Source: Marinimicrobium sp050113635
Lineage (GTDB): Bacteria; Pseudomonadota; Gammaproteobacteria; Pseudomonadales; Cellvibrionaceae
Length of the DNA stretch: 64,000 nt
NCBI RefSeq assembly: GCF_050113635.1
Contig: NZ_JBNJLT010000006.1
Span: 1 to 64,000, forward strand
Direction of reading: 5' to 3'
Shown: piece after piece, positions 57,558 through 64,000 of the stretch
Numbering within the stretch: the first letter of the stretch is position 1
Layout: each line of letters begins with the position of its first letter
Made by a program: the position numbers and the translations under genes
The notes under the pieces: model-generated
What the model saw: the letters and a program-made list of their open reading frames with translations, nothing else
Database searches by the model: none
What the model was told of the DNA's origin: nothing

Positions 57558-59789
57558 CTACACTCCACCAGCGTAGCGTTTAAGCAGCCCAGGGATGTCC
57601 AAAATTAAAGCCATGGTGCCGTCCCCCGTGATGGTAGCACCTGCCATGCCCGGCGTCCCTTGCAAAACCTTGCCGAGCGGCTTGATCACGACCTCTTCCT
57701 GGCCCAGCAGCTGATCTACCACGAAGCCGACGATGCGAGTGCCAATCGCAACGATCACCACATGAGCTTCCTGCTCCCGTTGTCGAGCAGCGCCTTTAAT
57801 CAACCAGTCCTTGAGGTAGAAAACTGGAATGGCCCGGTCCCGAATCGTGACGCACTCCTGCCCATCCACCACGTGGCTTTTTCTCATATCCATGTGGAAA
57901 ATTTCTTGCACACTGGCCAAGGGCAGCGCAAAAGCCTGCTCTCCCAGCATCACCATCAAGGTGGGCATAATCGCCAATGTCAGCGGGACCTTGATGTTCA
58001 GCCGAGTGCCTTGACCCTTGGTGGACTGAATTTCGATGGTGCCGTTAAGCTGGCTGATTTTGGTTTTCACCACATCCATTCCCACGCCCCGGCCGGAGAC
58101 ATCGGAAATTTCTTTTTTGGTAGAGAAACCCGGCGCAAAAATCAGGTTAAACGCTTCGGCGTCAGACAGACGGTCTGCGCCATCACGATCCATCACACCC
58201 TTATCAACGGCAATATTCCGCAATTTATCAGGGTCCATACCGGCGCCATCGTCAGTAATGGAGAGCAGAATATGATCACCCTCCTGCTCGGCAGCGAGTA
58301 CCACTTTACCCGCCTTGGGTTTACCCTCGGCTTCCCGAACCTCCGGCAATTCAATGCCGTGATCCACAGAGTTGCGCACCAGGTGAATCAAAGGGTCGGA
58401 CAGCGCCTCTACCAGGTTTTTATCCAGATCGGTGTCTTCTCCCACCAGTTCCAACGTGACTTCTTTTTTCAGGTTGCGAGCCAGGTCGCGTACCACCCGC
58501 GGGAATCGACCAAACACTTTTTTGATCGGTTGCATGCGAGTTTTCATCACGGAGCTTTGCAGATCGGCTGTCACCACATCCAGATTGGAAACGGCTTTGG
58601 CCAGGGATTCATTCTCAATATCATCACCCAGGCGCACCAAACGGTTGCGGACCAACACCAACTCACCCACCATGTTCATGATGTCGTCCAGACGCTGCGT
58701 GTCCACGCGCACTGTGGTCTCTGCGGGCGTAGCGTCCTTGTCGGTCTTGCCCGGGCCTTTCTCTGGCTTAGCGGCACTGCCGGCTTTGCTTTCAAGAGGC
58801 TTATTTGAAGGGGCTTTGTTGGCAGGAGCTGCGCCGGCAGACTTTTTGGTACCGGCCCCAGGGCTACGTCCTTTACCGTGCAATTCATCCAGCAAAGACT
58901 CGAACTCGTCGTCGGTAATCAGCGCCTGCTCTTCCTGTTTGGGGGCTGCCGCTTTGGCGGAGCTATCCGGTTTAGCGTTCGTGGTGCCGGGACCCTTGCC
59001 CTTACCGTGTAACTCATCCAGCAAGGCTTCAAATTCATCATCGTCGATCTCATCGCCGGACGATGATGAGGTCGCCGAACTTTTATTAGCATTAGCGACA
59101 TTACCGTCTTCGGTTTTGCCTTCGTGTTTGCCCGGTGCTTTCCCTTTACCATGCAACTCGTCGAGCAACGCTTCGAACTCGTCCTCTTCGATCACATCGC
59201 TGGACGAATCCGCTGGCGCAGAAGGTTTGGATGCCGGTCCCTCGTCGGTGATCGCATCCAGCAATTGCTCGAACTCCTCGTCGGTGATATCACCTCCGAC
59301 GTTACCCGATGCCGAGGCGGGTTGCCCGGTAAACGATACGGGGGCTGCTTCACTATCGACCGCCGGGTCTTCACCGGAAGAATCGCTCTCGGCAACAGGC
59401 TGGCCATCTACCAGGCGCTGCAGAGTGGCAATCAGCTCCGGATCAGCCTGCGACATTTCTTCCCGTTGGGAGAGGTCATTAAATTGCTGGTTGATGGTGT
59501 CTAGCGATTGCAGCACCACATCCATAAGCTCAGAGGTGACTTGGCGCTGACCGTTTCGGAGAACATCAAACAGGTTTTCGGTAACGTGGCAGCATTCCAC
59601 CATGGGATCGAGCTGAAGAAAGCCCGCGCCACCTTTGACGGTATGGAAGCCGCGGAAGATTGCGTTGAGCAAATCGGTGTCATCGGGCCGCTGCTCCAGT
59701 TGGACCAGTTGCTCCGACAATTTCTCCAATATTTCACTTGCCTCAACCAGGAAGTCCTGGAGAATTTCTTCGTCGTCACCGAAACCCAT
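57558..59789 (-). CDS. cheA: Chemotaxis histidine kinase CheA
   Basis: The 743-residue kinase has a P1 phosphotransfer domain (about 1-105, His49 in FHTVKGGAGFL), a long low-complexity linker (about 130-355), P3 dimerisation helices (about 360-425), the P4 ATPase (HLVRNSVDHGIE, ITDDGAGMDP, FAPGFSTKKEIS, GRGVGMDVVK) and a P5 CheW-like domain at the C-terminus. No folded P2 CheY-binding domain is apparent. Instead the linker contains four copies of a DEFEALLDELHG-like motif, noted separately. It starts with AGGAG well placed upstream, 129 bp after cheZ. Confidence 0.96.
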   Translation of the reverse strand: MGFGDDEEILQDFLVEASEILEKLSEQLVQLEQRPDDTDLLNAIFRGFHTVKGGAGFLQLDPMVECCHVTENLFDVLRNGQRQVTSELMDVVLQSLDTINQQFNDLSQREEMSQADPELIATLQRLVDGQPVAESDSSGEDPAVDSEAAPVSFTGQPASASGNVGGDITDEEFEQLLDAITDEGPASKPSAPADSSSDVIEEDEFEALLDELHGKGKAPGKHEGKTEDGNVANANKSSATSSSSGDEIDDDEFEALLDELHGKGKGPGTTNAKPDSSAKAAAPKQEEQALITDDEFESLLDELHGKGRSPGAGTKKSAGAAPANKAPSNKPLESKAGSAAKPEKGPGKTDKDATPAETTVRVDTQRLDDIMNMVGELVLVRNRLVRLGDDIENESLAKAVSNLDVVTADLQSSVMKTRMQPIKKVFGRFPRVVRDLARNLKKEVTLELVGEDTDLDKNLVEALSDPLIHLVRNSVDHGIELPEVREAEGKPKAGKVVLAAEQEGDHILLSITDDGAGMDPDKLRNIAVDKGVMDRDGADRLSDAEAFNLIFAPGFSTKKEISDVSGRGVGMDVVKTKISQLNGTIEIQSTKGQGTRLNIKVPLTLAIMPTLMVMLGEQAFALPLASVQEIFHMDMRKSHVVDGQECVTIRDRAIPVFYLKDWLIKGAARQREQEAHVVIVAIGTRIVGFVVDQLLGQEEVVIKPLGKVLQGTPGMAGATITGDGTMALILDIPGLLKRYAGGV
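58866..59288 (-). repeat. Four-fold acidic helix motif in the CheA linker
   Basis: Residues 168-180 (ITDEEFEQLLDAI), 200-217 (EEDEFEALLDELHGKGK), 248-265 (DDDEFEALLDELHGKGK) and 291-308 (TDDEFESLLDELHGKGR) repeat one motif separated by 20-35 residues of Ser/Ala/Lys-rich linker. The first copy is divergent after LLD. At DNA level the copies use different codons, so they are kept by protein selection and are not a recent duplication. Confidence 0.9.
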
Positions 59790-59918
59790 TCAGCGCTCCT
59801 ATATACGCTTTATACGCTTTTTTCACACCCGCTCCTGCCTTTAATCGCTTTGGCGCAAGGCTCTCACTCGGCGAGCGGCTTAACGCCGTATCTCAACTGG
59901 AAATCACTGCCCCGTCAT

Positions 59919-60719
59919 TTAAAAGCCCAGGCTGGAGAGCAGATCGTCAACTTCATCCTGGTTGGAGACCACATCTTTTCGCTCGCTGGCATTGATTTGT
60001 GGCCCTTCACCGGAGCTTTTCTGGCGTGTTTTCACCACTCGCTCTTCGTTATCGGCCTCAACGGTTAAACCTGTAACATCTTCTACCTGTGAGGCAATAC
60101 ACACCAGGCTGACCAGGTCCTGCTCAACATCGTTGATCAGGCCAATCACCCGCTTCAGCACCTGTCCTGTCAGATCCTGGAAGCCTTGCTCCAGTACGAT
60201 TTCCTGAAGGTTACTGCCAATCTGCTCGGTACCCGACACCATCTGGCCGAGAAAGTCATCCATTCGGTGATACAGATCCCGAAACTCATCCGAGCTCATT
60301 TCCCGGCGCTTTAAGCGTGCCCATTCGGTACGCAAAGCGGCTGCCTCCTGACCGAGATTGGTGGAGATGGGCGCGGACTCATCCACCATATCCATGGTCC
60401 GCTCAGCGGCCTTCTGGGTCAGGTCGATCACATAATTGAGGCGATTGGACGCATCCCGAATTTCAGAATTTTCGATGCTGGGCGGCTCTGAGCTGAAATC
60501 GCCATCAACGTTCATATTGACAATGGCATCGTGCAACCCGCGGGTCAGCCTGCCCACGGATTGATAAATATGCCGATCACGCACTTCGGTGATCGCGTGA
60601 ATCAATTCCGATGCTTCCTGAAAATGATCGCCCTGCAGTTTTTCAATCAGCAGTTTGGCGCATTCCTTAAGCTCGGAAATGAATGCATCGTTTTCATGCA
60701 ATTGAGTTGTGGAAGCCAT
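59919..60719 (-). CDS. cheZ: Protein phosphatase CheZ
   Basis: CheZ dephosphorylates CheY-P. The 266-residue, mostly helical protein has the catalytic helix motif FQDLTGQVLKRVI with the Gln that positions water, long four-helix-bundle regions, and the C-terminal CheY-binding tail QDEVDDLLSSLGF. It lies between cheY and cheA. The linker before the tail (about 225-250) is polar and flexible as usual. Confidence 0.96.
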   Translation of the reverse strand: MASTTQLHENDAFISELKECAKLLIEKLQGDHFQEASELIHAITEVRDRHIYQSVGRLTRGLHDAIVNMNVDGDFSSEPPSIENSEIRDASNRLNYVIDLTQKAAERTMDMVDESAPISTNLGQEAAALRTEWARLKRREMSSDEFRDLYHRMDDFLGQMVSGTEQIGSNLQEIVLEQGFQDLTGQVLKRVIGLINDVEQDLVSLVCIASQVEDVTGLTVEADNEERVVKTRQKSSGEGPQINASERKDVVSNQDEVDDLLSSLGF

Positions 60720-60768
60720 GGGAGTGCCTTATTGTATCCGGCGCTAACAAATGTAACCGCCGACGCGA

Positions 60769-61152
60769 TCAACCAACGCGCTCGAAAATCTTTTCAATTT
60801 TTTCCTTAAGGGCTGCGGCCGTGAACGGCTTGACCACATAACCATTGACCCCGGCCTGGGCCGCCTCAATGATCTGGTCGCGCTTGGCTTCAGCGGTCAC
60901 CATCAGGACCGGCAAGGCATGCAGTTTTTCTTCCTCGCGCACGGCTCGAAGCAGGTCAATACCCGTCATCCCCGGCATATTCCAATCCGTGATCAGGAAA
61001 TCAAAATCACCACTGCGCAGCATGGGCAATGCAGTCACGCCATCATCCGCCTCGTGGGTGTTACTGAAACCCAAATCTCTGAGCAGGTTCTTGATAATCC
61101 GTCGCATTGTCGAAAAATCGTCGACAATCAGGATCTTCATGTTTTTATCCAA
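60769..61152 (-). CDS. cheY: Chemotaxis response regulator CheY
   Basis: Phosphorylated CheY binds the flagellar switch. The 127-residue protein is one receiver domain: ILIVDDFSTMRRI, phospho-acceptor Asp56 in FLITDWNMPGMTG, VTAEA and NGYVVKPF. Homologues usually begin MKILIVDD, matching the ATG at 61140. However, GGAGG lies five bases before a TTG at 61152 and seventeen bases before that ATG, so the TTG start, giving four extra residues, fits the ribosome site better and is used here. Confidence 0.95.
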   Translation of the reverse strand: MDKNMKILIVDDFSTMRRIIKNLLRDLGFSNTHEADDGVTALPMLRSGDFDFLITDWNMPGMTGIDLLRAVREEEKLHALPVLMVTAEAKRDQIIEAAQAGVNGYVVKPFTAAALKEKIEKIFERVG

Positions 61153-61178
61153 TGCAACCTCCGTCTCGTATGGCGGGA

Positions 61179-61207
61179 GCCGTTTGATCGGACGAGGCCT
61201 AAACGGC
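61179..61207 (-). other. Stem-loop in the fliA-cheY gap
   Basis: GCCGTTT (61179-61185) pairs with AAACGGC (61201-61207) around a 15-base loop, with two further G-C pairs possible outside. It is 27 bases before the cheY start and about 117 bases after fliA. No T-run follows, so it may affect cheY mRNA rather than end the fliA message. I saw no FliA-type promoter in this gap. Confidence 0.4.
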
Positions 61208-61323
61208 CCCGATACGTTTTACTGATTCGTTACTGGTTTGAACGCGTCACGCTCACCATACCGGCCAATGTGCCAGATGAGAGTCCGTTATCTCAGGCAA
61301 GTTACCCAGATTCGGCAGGCTGG

Positions 61324-62067
61324 TCAATCATTCTCGCGCCAATCTGCCAGACGCGTGCGCAGGCGCAACGCCGCCTGGCTGTGAATTTGGCTGACCCTGG
61401 ACTCACTGACACCCAGCACCTGGCCAATTTCCTTAAGGTTCAATTCCTGATCGTAGTACAGCGCAAGAACCAGTTGTTCGCGCTCCGGTAATTGGGTTAT
61501 CGCCTGAGAGAGGGATTGCTTTAGCGCTGAACGCTGGATACCTTCAAGCGGGCTGTGGTGCTCAAGGCTTGAGCCGCTCGTCAGACTGGACTCGTCGTCC
61601 CCAAAGGTCTCCTCATAGCTGAAAAGGCGGCTGGCGCTGGCATCGCGCAACATATCAAAGTAATTGTTGAGATCGACACCCAGCTCATCGGCCACTTCGG
61701 CATCCTGAGCATCCCGTCCGGTGCGGGCTTCAACCTGCCCTATCGCCTCGCTGATGCGCCGGGCGTTACGGTGCACGGAGCGCGGTGCCCAGTCACCGCG
61801 ACGCATTTCGTCCACGATTGCCCCGCGAATCCGGATACCGGCGTAAGTTTCGAAGCTGGCACCCCGAGAGGCGTCGTATTTCTGAGAAGCCTCCAGAAGA
61901 CCGATCATGCCGGCCTGGATCAGATCCTCAACCTGAACACAAGCCGGCATGCGCAGCATCATATGGTGGGCAATCCGCTTGACCAGCGGCGCATAGTCTT
62001 CCACCCGAATATCATTGGTGTACTGGCGGGTTCTGTCATACATGGCAAGTTGATCGGTTGCAGCCAT
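61324..62067 (-). CDS. fliA: Flagellar sigma factor FliA (sigma-28)
   Basis: FliA directs late flagellar and chemotaxis transcription. The 247-residue protein has sigma region 2 (YAPLVKRIAHHMMLRMPACV, DLIQAGMIGLLEA, SFETYAGIRIRGAIVDEMR, DWAPRSVHR), region 3 (VEARTGRDAQDAEVADEL) and region 4 (LPEREQLVLALYYDQELNL, GVSESRVSQIHSQA). The ribosome site GAGGT lies eight bases upstream of the ATG. It is 24 bp after fleN in the order flhF-fleN-fliA typical of polar flagellates. Confidence 0.96.
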   Translation of the reverse strand: MAATDQLAMYDRTRQYTNDIRVEDYAPLVKRIAHHMMLRMPACVQVEDLIQAGMIGLLEASQKYDASRGASFETYAGIRIRGAIVDEMRRGDWAPRSVHRNARRISEAIGQVEARTGRDAQDAEVADELGVDLNNYFDMLRDASASRLFSYEETFGDDESSLTSGSSLEHHSPLEGIQRSALKQSLSQAITQLPEREQLVLALYYDQELNLKEIGQVLGVSESRVSQIHSQAALRLRTRLADWREND

Positions 62068-62091
62068 TCTCAGTTACCTCAAGCTCACCCA

Positions 62092-62973
62092 TTAGCGTTG
62101 ATTGGCAACCTGAAGGAGGCGTTCCACAAAGAACTCCAGCCGACCGGTCGGCGCACTGGGCAATGGCCATTTATCCACCTCTTTAGCGAGTTCCCGAATA
62201 GCCTGGGCCGCCTTCGCATGCGGGGCGAACTCCAACAATGATTTTTGCTTCTGCACCGCTTTGCGGACGCTTTCGTCAAACGGAATGTGCCCGACGTATT
62301 GCAGCGTAACGTCCAAAAACCGTTCGCATACGCTGTTGAGCTTGTTGAACATTGACTGACCCTCCCGGGGAGTACGAGTCATGTTCGCCACCACGCGAAA
62401 ACGTTGCAGATCATGATCGCGGTTGAGCACTTTGATCAGCGCATAGGCGTCGGTAATGGATGACGGTTCATCGCACACCACGACCAGCACTTCGTGAGCG
62501 GCACGAACAAAGCTGACCACGGTGTCAGAAATACCCGCAGCAGTATCTACCACCAGAATATCCACTTGGTCGCTCAGTTCACTGAACGCATTGATCAGCC
62601 CCGCGTGCTCACGCGGGCCGAGCATCGTCATGCGCTGAACGCCGGAGGCCGCCGGCACTATTTTCAAACCCGCCGGGCCGTCCACGAGCACATCCATCAG
62701 GGAAAGCTGGCCTTCCAGGACATCCGATAATGTATGCCGGGTTTTCAGCCCCAACAGAACATCGACGTTGGCCAACCCCAGGTCGGCATCCAGCAGCACT
62801 ACCCGTCGACGCAGCTCGGCCAGCGCAATGCTCAGATTAACCGAGATATTGCTTTTGCCAACGCCACCTTTGCCGCCGGAAACCGCGATGACTTGAACCG
62901 GACGCATCTGACTCATCTGGTTATTGATCTCCTCCGCTGCCCTTAATACCCCGAATTGGGAGGGCAATGTCAT
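62092..62973 (-). CDS. fleN: Flagellar number regulator FleN (FlhG), MinD-like ATPase
   Basis: FleN restrains flagellar number, partly by inhibiting the master regulator FleQ. The 293-residue protein has a deviant Walker A IAVSGGKGGVGKSNIS, LLDADLGLANVDVLLGL, LVVDTAAGISDTVVSF and VCDEPSSITDAYALIK. The N-terminal extension before the P-loop (about 27 residues) can contain the helix that contacts FleQ. Its ATG overlaps the flhF stop by one base (TAATG), indicating coupling. Confidence 0.95.
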   Translation of the reverse strand: MTLPSQFGVLRAAEEINNQMSQMRPVQVIAVSGGKGGVGKSNISVNLSIALAELRRRVVLLDADLGLANVDVLLGLKTRHTLSDVLEGQLSLMDVLVDGPAGLKIVPAASGVQRMTMLGPREHAGLINAFSELSDQVDILVVDTAAGISDTVVSFVRAAHEVLVVVCDEPSSITDAYALIKVLNRDHDLQRFRVVANMTRTPREGQSMFNKLNSVCERFLDVTLQYVGHIPFDESVRKAVQKQKSLLEFAPHAKAAQAIRELAKEVDKWPLPSAPTGRLEFFVERLLQVANQR

Positions 62974-64000
62974 TATATAGCTCGCGCACCCGATGCAGAC
63001 ACAGGGCGATCACCTGCCGGTCGGCTGATCAATCCCGCCGCCCGAGTCACCAGTTGATGGGGTCTGACCACCTCCAGATCCTTGGGAATGTCCTGGCCGT
63101 CCGTAGTATAGACGATTGGCACCCCGCCCTGCACCGCCACGCCGAGTGCCTCTCCCAGGCTGGCGCACTCGTCCAGCTTACTCAGCACACACCCCGCCAA
63201 CGCATCATCGCCGTAAGCGTGCAGAACGGCTTTAAGAACCCCGGGCTGGCTGTTGGCCGGCAATACCAACAGCGGTTGGATGTGAGGCTGGCGTAGCAAC
63301 GCCTCCCACTGTTCCGTCAGGCGCGAGTCACCTGGCCGGAAGCCTGCTGTATCAATTAGCACAAGCGAATGACGACGCAAACCGTACAACACTGAGCCGA
63401 GCTGTTCGCGATCCTCGACCACTTTCAAGGTGACCCCCAATACGCGCGCCAGGGAACGCAACGGGTCGTGTCCACCTATGCGATGAGTATCCAGCGTCAC
63501 CAGAGCCACCTCTCCGGCCCCCTTGGACATAACGTGCCGGGCAGCCAGCTTCCCAATCGTGGTGGTTTTTCCGGCCCCGGTGGGCCCCACCAGCGCAAAT
63601 ACGCCGCCCCGACTGACGGGATCGTTGCCTTGCACAGGAATCCGGCGAGACAGCTGCGCCAGAGCGGATGTCCAGGACTGCCCCAACGCCTGGCTTTCCG
63701 GGATGGATTCAAGCACTTGCGCACTGACTTCGGCGGGCAATCCCAACCGTTCCAGGCGCCGCCCCACACTGGAGTGTACCGGGGAGCGTGGTCCATCGTC
63801 TGTCGGCATCATCCGGGACAGCTGCTCTTCCAGCAAATACCGCATTTCAGCCAGCTCGACCTGCAGCGTTTCCAGTCGGGTGTCCTCAACGGGTGCTGAA
63901 GGAGGCTCGGACTCATCCCGCAGACCATAGCGCTGCGCAGCGCTCGTGGAACGGGCGCGACGGACCTCCAAATCATCAATGGCGTTCGCCCCCCCGCTGG
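62973..64000 (-). CDS. flhF: Flagellar biosynthesis GTPase FlhF (5' end outside window)
   Basis: FlhF is an SRP-type GTPase that places the flagellum at the cell pole. The visible part has the NG domain with the P-loop LVGPTGAGKTTTIGKLAARH, LDTHRIGGHDPLRSLARVLG, LIDTAGFRPGDSRL and a C-terminal SKLDECASLG guanine-specificity motif. A TTG at 63971 could look like a start, but the frame stays open to the window edge and full FlhF proteins are longer, so the gene is truncated by the window only. The C-terminus reaches RPAGDRPVSASGARAI. Confidence 0.95.
   Translation of the reverse strand, partial: SGGANAIDDLEVRRARSTSAAQRYGLRDESEPPSAPVEDTRLETLQVELAEMRYLLEEQLSRMMPTDDGPRSPVHSSVGRRLERLGLPAEVSAQVLESIPESQALGQSWTSALAQLSRRIPVQGNDPVSRGGVFALVGPTGAGKTTTIGKLAARHVMSKGAGEVALVTLDTHRIGGHDPLRSLARVLGVTLKVVEDREQLGSVLYGLRRHSLVLIDTAGFRPGDSRLTEQWEALLRQPHIQPLLVLPANSQPGVLKAVLHAYGDDALAGCVLSKLDECASLGEALGVAVQGGVPIVYTTDGQDIPKDLEVVRPHQLVTRAAGLISRPAGDRPVSASGARAI

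Noticed and set aside
57660..58808. Antisense frame of 382 codons opposite cheA
   Set aside because: A mirror of a strongly conserved coding sequence; it lacks any domain signature.
63969..63971. TTG as the start of flhF
   Set aside because: The frame remains open to the right edge, and the visible protein lacks the family N-terminus, so the gene continues outside the window.

Overview
The window is about 64 kb of a gammaproteobacterial chromosome. The strongest affinity is to the Cellvibrionaceae or a nearby marine, Pseudomonas-like lineage. This is inferred from gene order and protein character, not from a database search. Pointers are the fused tyrA-aroA gene, the run flhF-fleN-fliA-cheY-cheZ-cheA-cheB-motC-motD-parC-parP-cheW-DUF2802 in the order known from Pseudomonas, the mtaD-ubiG-mupP-yciK group, and the AddA/AddB-like nuclease pair. 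Base composition is moderately GC-rich except for about 25.1-29.0 kb, which is visibly AT-richer.

Layout. 0-7.7 kb: tRNA-Val with a clear promoter, an orphan PAS histidine kinase overlapping a lipoprotein gene, trmA, a DUF2489 membrane protein, rmuC, murI and a stand-alone EAL phosphodiesterase. 7.7-14.1 kb: a two-gene helicase/nuclease machine of the AddAB type. 14.3-21 kb: DAHP synthase, a macA-macB-outer-membrane-factor efflux operon and nfuA. 21.3-25 kb: metH. 25.3-30.8 kb is an accessory block: a membrane-anchored serine hydrolase with a LytS/LytTR two-component pair, then a class 3 lipase with a DUF6795 partner. 31-38.9 kb: rpsA, three sugar-nucleotide genes (manC, galU, manB), cmk, pyrF and a small ComEA-like protein. 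39.1-47.6 kb: cysN, cysD, tyrA-aroA, pheA, gyrA, all on the minus strand. 47.8-51.9 kb: mtaD, ubiG, mupP and yciK. 51.9-64 kb: the polar flagellar and chemotaxis cluster, all on the minus strand, running off the right edge inside flhF.

How the genes work together. aroG, tyrA-aroA and pheA feed aromatic amino-acid synthesis. manB and manC make GDP-mannose and galU makes UDP-glucose for surface polysaccharide. cysD and cysN activate sulfate. The right-hand cluster builds one flagellar chemotaxis system: FlhF/FleN set flagellar place and number, FliA is the flagellar sigma factor, CheA/Y/Z/B/W signal, ParC/ParP place the arrays at the pole, and MotC/MotD form a stator.

Most unusual structures. 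(1) Four intergenic repeats have long, near-perfect arms that differ from copy to copy, around a conserved core that can fold into two small hairpins whose stems change in a compensating way. (2) CheA carries four spaced copies of an acidic helix motif that looks like the C-terminal CheY-binding tail of the CheZ encoded next door. (3) The AddB-like protein appears to have lost three cysteines of a probable iron-sulfur site while keeping residues around them. (4) The lipase/DUF6795 pair could be a toxin-immunity pair. No insertion sequence, CRISPR array, rRNA or prophage gene was seen.
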